Numbered from the stretch's first letter, positions 25,291-36,031 are shown. The stretch is 64,000 bases of DNA from Jhaorihella thermophila (GCF_900108275.1 NZ_FNVD01000008.1:62001-126000); one strand, 5' to 3'. A program made the numbers and translations. Notes: a model not told the origin generated them from the sequence alone.

Positions 25291-28200
25291 ATGAGCGGAG
25301 TGGAAACGATCACCGTCGGCGGCGCGCCCGAAGGGTTTGACGCACGGCTGATCCTGAACGAGATCGAGCGCAGCGGCGCCCCGGTCCTGCATGTCGCCCG
25401 CGACGACAAGCGGGCCGAGGCGATGCGCGCGGCGCTGGCCTTCTTTGCGCCCGACATGCCGGTGTTCCTGTTTCCGGGCTGGGATTGCCTGCCCTATGAC
25501 CGGGTCTCTCCGAACCCCGAAGTGTCGGCCGCGCGGATGGCGACGCTGGCCGCGCTGGTGCATCAGATGCCGCAACGGTTCGTCCTGCTCACGACGCTGA
25601 ACGCCGCCACCCAGCGCGTCCCGGCACGGGAGGTGCTGCGCGAGGCCGCCTTTACCGCCCGCGTGGGCCAGCGCATCGACGAAGAAGCGCTGCGCGCCTT
25701 TCTGGTCCGCATGGGGTTCGTTCAGGCCCCGACCGTGACCGAGCCCGGAGACTATGCGATCCGCGGCGGCATCATCGACATCTACCCGCCCGGCGCGGCC
25801 GGCCCGGTGCGGTTGGACCTGTTCGGCGACATCCTCGACGGCGCGCGCCGGTTCGACCCCGCGACCCAGCGCACCACCGAGCGGCTCGAGGTGTTGGAAC
25901 TTGCCCCCGTTTCCGAGGTCATCCTGGACGAGCCTGCGATCCTTCGTTTCCGCCAGAACTACCGGATCGAGTTCGGCGCGGCCGGCAGCGACGATCCGCT
26001 CTACGAAGCGGTCAGCGCGGGGCGCAAGCATCAGGGGGTGGAGCACTGGCTGCCCTTTTTCCACGACCGGCTCGAAACCCTGTTCGATTACCTGCCTCAG
26101 GCCACGGTTACCTTGGACGATCAGGTGACGCCCGCGCGGCTGGCCCGATGGGAGAGCATCGCCGACCAGTATGAAACCCGTGTCCATGCGATGCAGCAGA
26201 AGAACCGAATGGATACCATCTACAAGCCGGTGCCGCCGGGTTTGCTGTATCTGGACGACGACGCGTGGCGGCAGGCGATCGAGGGCCGCCGGGTGATGCA
26301 GTTCCACCCGTTGCCGCAGGCCTCGGGTCCCGGCGTGATCGATGCGGGCGGCCGGATCGGTCGCAATTTCGCGCCCGAGCGCCAACAGGAAAACGTCCAT
26401 CTTTTCAGTTCTCTGGCGGATCATATTCGCGCGAAGATGGAGCAGGGGCCGGTGGTCATCGCGTCCTATTCCGAAGGCGCGCGCGACCGGTTGTCGGGAC
26501 TGATTGAGGACGAGGGTCTGGTCGAAACCATCCACATCCGCGACGCCACCGGCATCGGCAAGCGCGGCCTGCACCTGGCGGTGTGGGCGCTGGAGCACGG
26601 GTTCGAAACCCCCGACATGACGGTGATTGCCGAACAGGATGTGCTGGGCGACCGGCTGATCCGCGCCCCCAAGAAGCGCCGCCGGGCCGAGAACTTCCTG
26701 ACCGAACACCAGTCGCTCAGCCCCGGCGACCTAGTGGTGCATGTGGATCACGGGATCGGCCGGTATCACGGGCTCGAGGTCATCACAGCCGCCGGCGCGG
26801 CCCATGAATGCCTGAGCCTGGAATACGCCGAGGGCGCGCGGCTCTATCTGCCGGTGGAAAATATCGAGCTGCTGTCGAAATACGGCCACGAAGAGGGGCT
26901 GCTGGACCGGCTCGGCGGCGGCGCCTGGCAGGCGAAGAAGGCCAAACTCAAGCAGCGCATCCGCGAGATGGCCGACCGGTTGATCCGGGTCGCCGCCGAA
27001 CGCGCGCTGCGCAAGGCGCCGGTACTGGAGCCCGAGCATCACGCGTGGGAAAGCTTCTGCGCCCGGTTTCCCTATCAGGAAACCGATGACCAGTTGCGGG
27101 CGATCGCGGACGTGCTGGACGATCTGTCCAGCGGCACGCCGATGGATCGGCTGGTCTGCGGCGACGTGGGGTTCGGCAAGACCGAGGTGGCGATGCGTGC
27201 GGCCTTCGTTGCCGCCATGTCCGGGGTGCAGGTGGCGGTGATCGCGCCGACCACGCTGCTGGCGCGGCAGCATTACGCGAGCTTCGCCGAACGCTTCCGC
27301 GGCTTTCCGGTCAATGTGCGGCAATTGTCGCGCTTCGTCTCGGCGGGGGAGGCGCGCGAGACCCGCAAGGGGCTGGCCGACGGTTCGGTGGACATCGTGA
27401 TCGGCACCCACGCGCTGTTGGCCAAGGGGATCCGGTTCGCCAATCTGGGCCTTTTGATCGTGGACGAGGAACAGCATTTCGGCGTCGCCCACAAGGAACG
27501 GCTGAAGCAGTTGCGTTCGGACGTGCATGTATTGACGCTGACCGCCACCCCGATTCCGCGCACGCTGCAGCTGTCGCTGTCGGGGGTGCGGGATCTGTCC
27601 ATCATCGGCACCCCGCCGGTGGACCGGCTGTCGATCCGCACCTATGTCAGCGAATTAGACGCCGTGACGATCCGCGAGGCGCTGCTGCGGGAACATTACC
27701 GGGGCGGGCAGAGCTTCTATGTCGTGCCGCGTATTTCGGACCTGGCCGAGATCGAGACGTTCCTGCGCGAACAGGTGCCCGAAGTGTCTTATGTCGTGGC
27801 GCACGGGCAGATGGCGGCGGGCGAGCTCGACGACCGGATGAATGCCTTTTACGACGGCAAATACGACGTGCTGCTGGCCACGACCATCGTGGAATCGGGG
27901 CTGGACATTCCGCGGGCCAACACGATGATCATTCACCGCGCGGACATGTTCGGGCTGGCGCAGCTCTACCAGATCCGCGGCCGGGTGGGCCGGTCCAAGA
28001 CGCGCGCCTATGCCTATCTCACTACCCGCCCGCGCATCCCCCTGACGCCCGCGGCCGAAAAGCGCCTGCGTGTACTGGGCAGTCTCGATACGCTCGGGGC
28101 GGGCTTTACGCTCGCGTCACAGGATCTGGACATTCGCGGTGCGGGCAACCTGCTGGGCGAGGAACAGTCGGGTCAGATGCGGGACGTGGGCTATGAACTC

Positions 28201-28752
28201 TATCAATCCATGCTGGAAGAGGCGATCGCCAAGATCAAGGCGGGCGAGCTGGAGGGGCTGACCGAGGCCGACGACCAGTGGGCGCCGCAGATCAATCTGG
28301 GCGTGCCGGTGCTGATCCCCGAAACTTACGTGCCCGATCTGGACGTGCGGCTTGGGCTTTACCGCCGCCTATCGGCGCTGCACACCAAGGTCGAGCTGGA
28401 AGGCTTTGCCGCCGAGCTGATCGACCGTTTCGGCAAACTGCCGAAGGAGGTCAACACGCTGCTGCTGGTGGTGCGGATCAAGGACATGTGCAAACGCGCC
28501 GGGATCGCGCGGCTGGATGGTGGACCCAAGGGCGCGACGATCCAGTTCCACAACGACAAGTTCGCCTCGCCCGAAGGACTGGTGGAATTCATCCAGGCAC
28601 AGAACGGGTTGGCCAAGGTCAAGGACAACAAGATCGTCATCCGCCGCGACTGGCGCCGCGACAGCGACAAGATCAAGGGCGCCTATGCGATCGCGAGCGA
28701 TCTGGCGCAAAAGGTCGCGGCGGCCAAGAAGAAGGCCAGGCAGAAGTCCTGA
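25291..28752 (+). CDS. mfd: Transcription-repair coupling factor Mfd
   Basis: Removes RNA polymerase stalled at DNA lesions and recruits UvrA. The 1153-residue protein has the UvrB-homology region near the N-terminus (FPGWDCLPYDRVSPNPEV), the RNA-polymerase interaction domain (PGDLVVHVDHGIGRYHGLE), and the SF2 translocase core with Walker A GDVGFGKTE near residue 625 and DEEQHFGV near 725. The TRG motif region ATTIVESGLDIPRAN and a C-terminal TRCF domain follow. The length is standard. Nothing is broken. Confidence 0.97.
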   Translation: MSGVETITVGGAPEGFDARLILNEIERSGAPVLHVARDDKRAEAMRAALAFFAPDMPVFLFPGWDCLPYDRVSPNPEVSAARMATLAALVHQMPQRFVLLTTLNAATQRVPAREVLREAAFTARVGQRIDEEALRAFLVRMGFVQAPTVTEPGDYAIRGGIIDIYPPGAAGPVRLDLFGDILDGARRFDPATQRTTERLEVLELAPVSEVILDEPAILRFRQNYRIEFGAAGSDDPLYEAVSAGRKHQGVEHWLPFFHDRLETLFDYLPQATVTLDDQVTPARLARWESIADQYETRVHAMQQKNRMDTIYKPVPPGLLYLDDDAWRQAIEGRRVMQFHPLPQASGPGVIDAGGRIGRNFAPERQQENVHLFSSLADHIRAKMEQGPVVIASYSEGARDRLSGLIEDEGLVETIHIRDATGIGKRGLHLAVWALEHGFETPDMTVIAEQDVLGDRLIRAPKKRRRAENFLTEHQSLSPGDLVVHVDHGIGRYHGLEVITAAGAAHECLSLEYAEGARLYLPVENIELLSKYGHEEGLLDRLGGGAWQAKKAKLKQRIREMADRLIRVAAERALRKAPVLEPEHHAWESFCARFPYQETDDQLRAIADVLDDLSSGTPMDRLVCGDVGFGKTEVAMRAAFVAAMSGVQVAVIAPTTLLARQHYASFAERFRGFPVNVRQLSRFVSAGEARETRKGLADGSVDIVIGTHALLAKGIRFANLGLLIVDEEQHFGVAHKERLKQLRSDVHVLTLTATPIPRTLQLSLSGVRDLSIIGTPPVDRLSIRTYVSELDAVTIREALLREHYRGGQSFYVVPRISDLAEIETFLREQVPEVSYVVAHGQMAAGELDDRMNAFYDGKYDVLLATTIVESGLDIPRANTMIIHRADMFGLAQLYQIRGRVGRSKTRAYAYLTTRPRIPLTPAAEKRLRVLGSLDTLGAGFTLASQDLDIRGAGNLLGEEQSGQMRDVGYELYQSMLEEAIAKIKAGELEGLTEADDQWAPQINLGVPVLIPETYVPDLDVRLGLYRRLSALHTKVELEGFAAELIDRFGKLPKEVNTLLLVVRIKDMCKRAGIARLDGGPKGATIQFHNDKFASPEGLVEFIQAQNGLAKVKDNKIVIRRDWRRDSDKIKGAYAIASDLAQKVAAAKKKARQKS

Positions 28753-28851
28753 GCCGGCGAGGGCCGCCGTCCGCCGCGCGTCTTGCCTCCAATGCAGCGC
28801 AGGCCGGCGGGGGGCGTTCGCCGGTCCGTTGCGGTTCCGTTGCAAAAGAAC

Positions 28852-28880
28852 TTGACATGGCGCGCAATTTCCCGTATAGG
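28852..28880 (+). promoter_or_regulatory. Sigma-70-type promoter upstream of the terS/terL pair
   Basis: TTGACA at 28852-28857 and TATAGG at 28875-28880 are spaced by exactly 17 bases, close to the ideal housekeeping promoter and unusually good for this GC-rich genome. Transcription should start near 28887. It would drive the GTA-like genes from 28989, after passing a strong hairpin. No second promoter is obvious closer to the genes. Confidence 0.7.
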
Positions 28881-28905
28881 TTGTGTCATGCTGGAAGAAG
28901 TGGGT

Positions 28906-28938
28906 AAACGGCCCGGGGCGTCTCCCCCCGGGCCGTTT
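28906..28938 (+). terminator. Perfect 13-bp hairpin between promoter and terS
   Basis: AAACGGCCCGGGG (28906-28918) and CCCCGGGCCGTTT (28926-28938) pair perfectly around a 7-base loop. It starts about 20 bases after the predicted transcription start. The downstream sequence GCCGTTTCTCTC is only mildly T-rich, so it could be a terminator, an attenuator, or a stable RNA element. A short RNA of roughly 60 bases would result if it terminates. Confidence 0.6.
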
Positions 28939-28988
28939 GCCGTTTCTCTCGTGCGGAGATCACTCACGCATGAGGTGTATCACGACAC

Positions 28989-29333
28989 ATGACTTTGGTG
29001 ACCCCGGAAGAGCGGGTTTCACGGACGGCCGATCTGCTTCGGTCGCTCGAGGACTCGGTGCGGGAGCTGCGACAGATGGCCGAAGCCCTGAAGCGGCAGA
29101 TCGAGGCGGGGGAAGATGCGGCCCTCGCGGAAGGAAGCAGGCAGGTCGAGCAGGCGGTGCGCCTGATCCGGTCCTGCCAGAAAGTGGAGGAGTGCTTTGT
29201 CGAACAACGAGAAAGACAGGCGGGAATCGTCCGGGGAGGCTATGCGCTCGACCTGGACCGGGCTCGGCTTGAGATCGGGTGCCGGCTGGCTCGCCTCCGC
29301 GCCTGCGGAGATTCGCGAGCGGTTTCTGAGTGA
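28989..29333 (+). CDS. GTA-like small terminase (g1-type)
   Basis: A 114-residue, mostly helical protein with a likely coiled coil (RSLEDSVRELRQMAEALKRQ) and a C-terminus LDLDRARLEIGCRLARLRAC. It resembles the gene g1 product of the Rhodobacter capsulatus gene transfer agent, reported to be its small terminase. It directly precedes and overlaps (137 bases) the large terminase, as expected for a TerS/TerL pair. In a GTA, TerS helps load cellular DNA into particles without sequence choice. The family call is from memory of sequence and gene order. Confidence 0.7.
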   Translation: MTLVTPEERVSRTADLLRSLEDSVRELRQMAEALKRQIEAGEDAALAEGSRQVEQAVRLIRSCQKVEECFVEQRERQAGIVRGGYALDLDRARLEIGCRLARLRACGDSRAVSE

Positions 29334-30612
29334 CATCGGGGAGGGGGGGCTTCTGGCCCTCCCTTTTCTGTTCGAGTTCTGGGCGCACGAGCATCAGTTG
29401 CCGCCCGAGGGAGACTGGCGGTCCTGGGTCATCCTGGGCGGGCGCGGCGCGGGCAAGACGCGGGCCGGGGCGGAATGGGTGCGGGCCCAGGTCGAGGGGG
29501 CGAAGCCGCTGGATGCGGGGCGGTGCCGGCGGGTGGCGCTGCTGGGCGAGACCTATGACCAGGTGCGCGACGTGATGGTGATGGGCGACAGCGGGATCCT
29601 GGCCTGTTCGCCTCCCGACCGGCGGCCGGTATGGAAGGCGACTGAGCGGCGGCTGATCTGGCCGAACGGAGCCGAAGCGCAGGCGTTTTCCGCGCAGGAT
29701 CCCGAAGCGTTGCGGGGCCCGCAGTTCGACGCGGCCTGGGCGGATGAGCTGGCCAAATGGAAGCGGGCGGCCGAGGCTTGGGACATGCTGCAGTTTGCGC
29801 TGCGGCTGGGTGACCGCCCGCGCGTCTGCGTGACGACGACGCCGCGCAACGTGGGGGTGCTCAAGCGGCTGTTGGGGGCGCCGTCCACGATGGTGACGCA
29901 TGCGCCGACCGAAGCGAACCGGGCGAATCTGGCGCAGTCCTTTCTGGAGGAGGTCAGGGCCCGTTATGCGGGCACGCGGCTTGGCCGTCAGGAACTGGAC
30001 GGGGTCCTGTTGGCAGATGCCGAAGGTGCATTATGGACCGGCGAAATGCTGGACAGGTGCCGCGCGACGCAGGCGCCGGCGCTGGATCGTGTGGTTGTTG
30101 CGATGGATCCGTCCGTGAGCGGCGGCGCGGGGGCCGATGAATGCGGAATCGTTGTGGCCGGCGTGCAGATGAAGGGGCCACCCCAGGACTGGCTGGCATG
30201 GGTTCTGGCGGACAGGACGGTGCAGGGGGTGGGGCCTTCGGGATGGGCCCGGGCGGCGGTGGCTGCGATGGATGAATTCGGGGCCGAGCGGCTGGTTGCC
30301 GAGGTGAACCAGGGGGGACAGCTGGTGGAGGAGGTCTTGCGGCAGGTGAATCCGCTGGTGCCGTTCCGCGCCGTGAGGGCGACGCGAGGAAAGGCTGCTC
30401 GGGCAGAGCCGGTGGCGGCTCTCTACGAACAGGGGCGTGTGCGGCATCTGCCCGAGCTGGATCTGCTGGAAGAGCAGATGTCCCAGATGACGGCGCATGG
30501 TTTCGAAGGGTCTGGATCCCCGGACAGGGTAGATGCGTTGGTCTGGGCCTTGCACGAGCTGGTGATCGCGCCGGCGGCGGCCTGGCGGCGGCCGCGGGTC
30601 CGGGTCTTGTGA
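29197..30612 (+). CDS. GTA-like large terminase (DNA packaging protein, g2-type)
   Basis: The DNA-packaging ATPase-nuclease of a tailed phage or gene transfer agent. The 471 residues show Walker A WVILGGRGAGKTRAGAEW near 76-93, Walker B FDAAWADELAKW near 176-187 with the catalytic acidic residue, and the nuclease start VVVAMDPSVSGGAGADECG near 300. It ends DALVWALHELV then a basic tail, which looks complete. The TTG start at 29197 has a strong GGAGGAG site. No portal, capsid or tail gene follows, so the GTA cluster is not complete here; the next DNA is a repeat and cbb fragments. Confidence 0.88.
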   Translation: MSNNEKDRRESSGEAMRSTWTGLGLRSGAGWLASAPAEIRERFLSDIGEGGLLALPFLFEFWAHEHQLPPEGDWRSWVILGGRGAGKTRAGAEWVRAQVEGAKPLDAGRCRRVALLGETYDQVRDVMVMGDSGILACSPPDRRPVWKATERRLIWPNGAEAQAFSAQDPEALRGPQFDAAWADELAKWKRAAEAWDMLQFALRLGDRPRVCVTTTPRNVGVLKRLLGAPSTMVTHAPTEANRANLAQSFLEEVRARYAGTRLGRQELDGVLLADAEGALWTGEMLDRCRATQAPALDRVVVAMDPSVSGGAGADECGIVVAGVQMKGPPQDWLAWVLADRTVQGVGPSGWARAAVAAMDEFGAERLVAEVNQGGQLVEEVLRQVNPLVPFRAVRATRGKAARAEPVAALYEQGRVRHLPELDLLEEQMSQMTAHGFEGSGSPDRVDALVWALHELVIAPAAAWRRPRVRVL

Positions 30613-30651
30613 ACGGCCAGCGGTGGATCGGGCTGATGAGGGCGTGCAAAT

Positions 30652-31829
<1,178 letters not shown>

Positions 31830-31938
31830 GCCGCAGCTCTGGGTATCACGTTGGGGGGCCGCGTCAAGTGAGACATTGCAAGGCGGGCCGCAATGGCTTA
31901 ACCCGCCGGCAACCGACAGCCAGAAGGATTACAACGCC

Positions 31939-32985
31939 ATGACAGCGGGCAAGACCGGATTGACCTATTCGCAGGCGGGCGTGGACATCGACGCCGGCAA
32001 CGCGCTGGTAGAGCGGATCAAGCCCGCGGCGAAACGCACCACCCGCCCCGGCGTGTCCGGGGGGTTGGGCGGTTTCGGCGCGCTGTTCGACCTGCGCGCG
32101 GCGGGGTATTCCGACCCGATCCTCGTCGGCGCCACCGACGGGGTGGGCACCAAGCTGCGCATCGCCATCGACACCGGCTTGGTGGACGGCGTCGGCATCG
32201 ACTTGGTGGCCATGTGCGTCAACGATCTGGTCTGCCAAGGGGCCGAGCCGCTGTTCTTCCTCGACTATTTCGCCACCGGAAAGCTCGACGCCGACACCGC
32301 CGCGCGGATCATCGAAGGCATCGCCGAGGGCTGTGTCCGGTCGGGCTGTGCGCTGATCGGCGGCGAGACGGCCGAGATGCCGGGCATGTATCCGCCGGGC
32401 GACTTCGACCTTGCCGGTTTCGCCGTCGGCGCGATGGAGCGCGGTCAGGGCTTGCCGGCGGGGGTGGGGCAGGGCGACGTGCTGCTGGGGCTGGCATCGG
32501 ACGGTGTCCATTCCAACGGCTATTCGCTGGTGCGCCGGCTGGTGGAGCTTTCCGGGTGGGGATGGGACGCCGACAGTCCCTTCGGCCCCGGCACGCTGGG
32601 CGAGGCGTTTTTGACGCCCACGCGGCTCTATGTCCGGCAGGTGCTGGAGGCGATCCGCGCGGGCGGCGTCCATGCGCTGGCGCACATCACCGGCGGCGGG
32701 CTGACCGAGAACCTGCCGCGGGTGCTGCCCGAGGGGCTGGGCGCCCGGATCGATCTGGACGCGTGGGATCTGCCCCCGGTCTTTGACTGGATGGCCCAAA
32801 CCGGCAACATCGCCGAGGCCGAGATGCTCAAGACCTTCAACTGCGGCATCGGTATGGTGGCGGTCTGTGCCGCCGATCGGGCCGATGCGCTGGCCGAACT
32901 GCTGTCGGGTGCGGGCGAAACCGTGCACCGGCTGGGCGAGGTCGTTGCCGGCCGGGGCGTCAGCTATACGGGCCGCCTGCGGTGA
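31939..32985 (+). CDS. purM: Phosphoribosylformylglycinamidine cyclo-ligase (AIR synthetase)
   Basis: Forms aminoimidazole ribonucleotide from FGAM with ATP, the fifth step of purine synthesis. The 348-residue protein starts at the ATG at 31939, giving the usual [21 protein letters not shown]-terminus. It has the family segments [52 protein letters not shown] and [19 protein letters not shown]. It overlaps purN by 4 bases (GTGA), so both are made from one message. Confidence 0.97.
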   Translation: MTAGKTGLTYSQAGVDIDAGNALVERIKPAAKRTTRPGVSGGLGGFGALFDLRAAGYSDPILVGATDGVGTKLRIAIDTGLVDGVGIDLVAMCVNDLVCQGAEPLFFLDYFATGKLDADTAARIIEGIAEGCVRSGCALIGGETAEMPGMYPPGDFDLAGFAVGAMERGQGLPAGVGQGDVLLGLASDGVHSNGYSLVRRLVELSGWGWDADSPFGPGTLGEAFLTPTRLYVRQVLEAIRAGGVHALAHITGGGLTENLPRVLPEGLGARIDLDAWDLPPVFDWMAQTGNIAEAEMLKTFNCGIGMVAVCAADRADALAELLSGAGETVHRLGEVVAGRGVSYTGRLR

Positions 32986-33578
32986 AGAAGCGAGTCGCGA
33001 TCCTGATCTCGGGCGGCGGGTCGAACATGGTGCGGCTGGTCGAGGATATGGCCGACCCCGACCACCCGGCCGAACCCGTTCTGGTTCTGGCCAACGATCC
33101 TGCCGCCGGCGGGCTGGAGAAGGCCCGCGCGCTGGGCGTGCCCACGGCGGTGGTGGATCACCGCCCATTCCGGGGCGACCGCGCGGCGTTCGAGGCCGCG
33201 CTTCAGGCAGAGCTTGAAAAGGCGCGACCGGATATCATCTGTCTGGCAGGCTTCATGCGGGTTCTTACCGAAGGCTTCGTGCGCAAATGGCAGGGGCGGA
33301 TGCTGAACATCCATCCCTCGCTGCTGCCCAAATACCGGGGCCTGCACACCCATGCCCGCGCGCTGCAAGCCGGCGATGTCGAACATGGCTGCACGGTTCA
33401 CGAGGTCACGCCCGAACTGGACGACGGCCCGATCCTGGGGCAGGCCCGCGTCCCCGTAAAGCCCGGCGATACGCCCGAGACGCTCGCCGCGCGGGTGCTG
33501 AGACAGGAGCATCGGCTTTACCCCGCGGTGCTGCGCCGCTTCGCCGCCGGGGACCGGACGCCGGTGATGCTGGATTGA
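32982..33578 (+). CDS. purN: Phosphoribosylglycinamide formyltransferase
   Basis: Transfers the formyl group from 10-formyl-tetrahydrofolate to GAR, the third step of purine synthesis. The 198 residues include the glycine-rich start [15 protein letters not shown], the folate and catalytic motif [20 protein letters not shown] (His and Asn of the active site), and the later [16 protein letters not shown] with the catalytic aspartate. It begins with GTG overlapping the purM stop. The length is typical. Confidence 0.96.
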   Translation: MKKRVAILISGGGSNMVRLVEDMADPDHPAEPVLVLANDPAAGGLEKARALGVPTAVVDHRPFRGDRAAFEAALQAELEKARPDIICLAGFMRVLTEGFVRKWQGRMLNIHPSLLPKYRGLHTHARALQAGDVEHGCTVHEVTPELDDGPILGQARVPVKPGDTPETLAARVLRQEHRLYPAVLRRFAAGDRTPVMLD

Positions 33579-33672
33579 GGGCGGTTCGAATAGATGAAAG
33601 GGTAGCGAAATTTCCATGAGAAAACGCGATAGCGGCACGCCCGACCACGGGAAGACGCCCGGAAAGCAGGCA

Positions 33673-34830
33673 ATGAAGACACTGACGACGACGCAGGAGT
33701 TGCAGGCGTTCTGCACCGCCGCCCGTGCGCACCCTTACGTCACCGTCGACACCGAATTTCTGCGCGAACGGACGTATTATTCGCAGCTGTGCCTGGTGCA
33801 GCTCGCCGTGCCCGGCGACGATCCCGACAGCGCGGTGCTGGTCGATCCGCTGGTGGGCGAGACGTCGCTGGAGCCGCTCTATGACCTTTTCCGCGACGAA
33901 TCCGTGGTCAAGGTCTTCCACGCCGCCCGGCAGGATCTGGAGATCTTCTGGGTCGATGGCGGGGTGATCCCGAAACCGCTTTTCGACACCCAGCTGGCCG
34001 CGATGGTCTGCGGTTTTGGCGAGCAGGTGGGCTATGAAACCCTGGTGCGCAAGATCGTGAAGAAGCCGCTCGACAAGACCTCGCGCTTTACCGACTGGTC
34101 GCGGCGGCCGCTGACCGAGGCGCAGAAATCCTATGCCCTGGGCGACGTGACCCATTTGCGGAAGATCTACGAGTTTCTCGCCGCCGAACTGAAGCGCACC
34201 GGCCGCGCGCATTGGGTCGAGGAAGAGCTGCAGACGCTGACCGACCCCGCCAATTACGTGGTGCGTCCCGAGGACGCCTGGAAGCGGGTCAAGACGCGCA
34301 CCCAGACGCCGAAATTCCTGGCCGTGGTGCGCGAGCTGGCGGCCTTTCGCGAACGATACGCGCAAGAGAAGAACATCCCGCGCAACCGGGTGTTCAAGGA
34401 CGACGCGCTGGTGGAGCTTGCTTCGACCAAGCCGCGCACCCATGCCGATCTGAGCGCCTCGCGGCTGTTGCTGCGCGAGGCGCGCAAGGGGGCCATCGCC
34501 GAGGGCATTCTGCAGGCGGTGGAGCGCGGGCTGTCCTGCCCGCCCGAGAACATGCCAAAGCCCGACAGGTCGCGTGACAAGTTGCAAGTCAACCCCGCGC
34601 TGGCGGACCTGCTGCGCGTGCTTCTGAAGGCCAAGACCGAAAGCGCGGGCGTGGCAGGGCGGCTGGTGGCGTCCAGTTCCGACCTGGATGCCATTGCGGC
34701 GGGGGAACGTGACGTGCCCGCTCTGCGGGGCTGGCGGCGCGAGCTGTTCGGCGCGGACGCGCTGCGGCTCTGCGCGGGCAAGATCGGACTGGTGGCCCGA
34801 GGGCAGACGGTCGACGTGATCGAACTCTGA
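33673..34830 (+). CDS. rnd: Ribonuclease D
   Basis: A 3'-5' exoribonuclease that trims tRNA and other RNA 3' ends. The DEDD exonuclease domain shows TVDTEFLRERTYYSQLCLVQ (DTE), VKVFHAARQDLEIFW and YALGDVTHLRKIYEFL. An HRDC domain follows near 210-290 (ELAAFRERYAQEKNIPRNRV), then a further C-terminal helical part. I chose the ATG at 33673, 385 residues, because it has a GGAAAG site and the usual start. An upstream in-frame ATG at 33616 would add 19 residues. It stands 94 bases after purN, same direction. Confidence 0.95.
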   Translation: MKTLTTTQELQAFCTAARAHPYVTVDTEFLRERTYYSQLCLVQLAVPGDDPDSAVLVDPLVGETSLEPLYDLFRDESVVKVFHAARQDLEIFWVDGGVIPKPLFDTQLAAMVCGFGEQVGYETLVRKIVKKPLDKTSRFTDWSRRPLTEAQKSYALGDVTHLRKIYEFLAAELKRTGRAHWVEEELQTLTDPANYVVRPEDAWKRVKTRTQTPKFLAVVRELAAFRERYAQEKNIPRNRVFKDDALVELASTKPRTHADLSASRLLLREARKGAIAEGILQAVERGLSCPPENMPKPDRSRDKLQVNPALADLLRVLLKAKTESAGVAGRLVASSSDLDAIAAGERDVPALRGWRRELFGADALRLCAGKIGLVARGQTVDVIEL

Positions 34831-34840
34831 GCCGCGGCGA

Positions 34841-35347
34841 TCAGCGGCGGCGCGATTCCAGCGCGTTTTCACGGGCCTCAACCCGGATCGTGCGGATCCG
34901 GGAGGCGTCCTGTTTCGAGATGTAATGCGCCTCGTGCACGGTGCGCGACCGTTCGTTGCCCACCGGTGTGGGCTGCGCGGGATAGGTCACGCGGAAAGAC
35001 AGCACCAGCAGCCCGTCGGCGATCTGTTCGGGGGTGCTGACGGGGCGCAGGCTGGTGGCATAGGGGCCCTGACGCGTGGCCACGCCTTTGGCATAGATGA
35101 TCGCGCCGGTGGTGGTGGGTTCGACCCGCAATTCGGTGATGCGGGCGATCGGCACGCTCAGGTCTTCGGCCTCGGGTCGGCTGAGCAGCCCGCTGCGCTG
35201 GGGCGGCATCAGCGGGTTCGCGTCCCCTGCCGAGGCGGGCTGACTGTTTCCGAACCAGTTCTTCGGGTTGAAGCCGGAGGTCTTCCAGCCGCTGCAGCCG
35301 GACAGGATCAGTCCGGCCGTCAGAAGGACTGCGATAGGTTTGTGCAT
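34841..35347 (-). CDS. Conserved lipoprotein of unknown function
   Basis: A 168-residue protein whose signal peptide MHKPIAVLLTAGLILSGC ends in a clear lipobox with C18. The mature part has a Gly/Asn/Pro-rich linker and then a compact domain (SVPIARITELRVEPTTTGA, LVLSFRVTYPAQPTP). I do not recognise a named family, and it looks like a Rhodobacterales-conserved envelope lipoprotein. Convergent with rnd (10 bases apart). Much longer open reading frames on the same strand upstream of the ATG are not conserved-looking, so I start at 35347. Confidence 0.8.
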   Translation of the reverse strand: MHKPIAVLLTAGLILSGCSGWKTSGFNPKNWFGNSQPASAGDANPLMPPQRSGLLSRPEAEDLSVPIARITELRVEPTTTGAIIYAKGVATRQGPYATSLRPVSTPEQIADGLLVLSFRVTYPAQPTPVGNERSRTVHEAHYISKQDASRIRTIRVEARENALESRRR

Positions 35348-35496
35348 CTTGCCTTGCCCCGGATCGAGTTTCCGCATCCGGGTTACCGTATCCAGCCGCG
35401 GTTGAAAAGCCGCAAGCCGAACCGGCCCCCGGGGGTGGACAGGGCGGTCGCGGAGGCTTACCTGAGGGCGAGCGCAACAAGTCCGAGGATTGACGC

Positions 35497-35907
35497 ATGG
35501 CCAGCCCCGCCTTCGAGGAGATCGTGGAGGATTTCGAATTCCTGGACGACTGGGAGGACCGCTATCGCCATGTGATCGAGCTGGGCAAGGCCATGGAGCC
35601 GCTGGACGAGGCATTGAAGGTGCCCGCAAACAAGGTGCATGGCTGTGCCAGCCAGGTATGGCTGCATCCGACGATCGAGGATGGCGTGTTCCGGTTCGAC
35701 GGCGACAGCGACGCGATGATCGTGCGCGGGCTGATCGCGGTCCTGCGCGCGCTCTACAACGGCCTGCCGGTCGGCGAGGTTGCGCAGGTGGACGCCAAGG
35801 CGGAATTGGCGCGGCTGGGGCTGAACGATCACCTGTCGTCGCAGCGATCCAACGGTTTGAAGTCGATGGTGGAGCGGATCCGGACCGTCGCGTTGGAACA
35901 CGCCTGA
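35497..35907 (+). CDS. sufE: Cysteine desulfuration protein SufE
   Basis: Accepts persulfide sulfur from a SufS-type desulfurase for Fe-S cluster assembly. The 136-residue protein has the acceptor cysteine in NKVHGCASQVWLHP near residue 51, the start EEIVEDFEFLDDWEDRYRHV, and the ending RSNGLKSMVERIRTVA typical of SufE. It is unlinked to the other suf genes here. Divergent from the lipoprotein gene; the 149-base gap between them holds their promoters but I see no clear motif. Confidence 0.95.
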   Translation: MASPAFEEIVEDFEFLDDWEDRYRHVIELGKAMEPLDEALKVPANKVHGCASQVWLHPTIEDGVFRFDGDSDAMIVRGLIAVLRALYNGLPVGEVAQVDAKAELARLGLNDHLSSQRSNGLKSMVERIRTVALEHA

Positions 35908-35926
35908 CGGAATGGCGCCGGGTCGG

Positions 35927-35995
35927 CGGGGGGGGGCGCTGCCCCCTCGGCCCTGGCGGGCCTCACCCCCGGAGTATTTGCCGGCAAGATGAAGG
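35927..35995 (-). repeat. Dispersed intergenic repeat, copy E
   Basis: On the minus strand: CTTCATCTTGCCGGCAAATA, then CTCCGGGGGTGAGGCCCGCC and a GGGGGC/GCCCCC hairpin at the end. The inner TGAGGCCCGCCAGGGCCGAG is shared only with copy F at 40482, so these two form a subtype, and they face each other in inverted orientation 4.5 kb apart. It lies between convergent sufE and trpS. Confidence 0.75.
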
Positions 35996-36031
35996 CATGA
36001 GGCGGTGTTTGAACCGCCGAGCAGGGGCGTA

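Noticed and set aside
24601-26709. Open frame of 702 codons antisense to mfd
   Set aside because: Shadow of the mfd codon pattern, with no recognisable motif.
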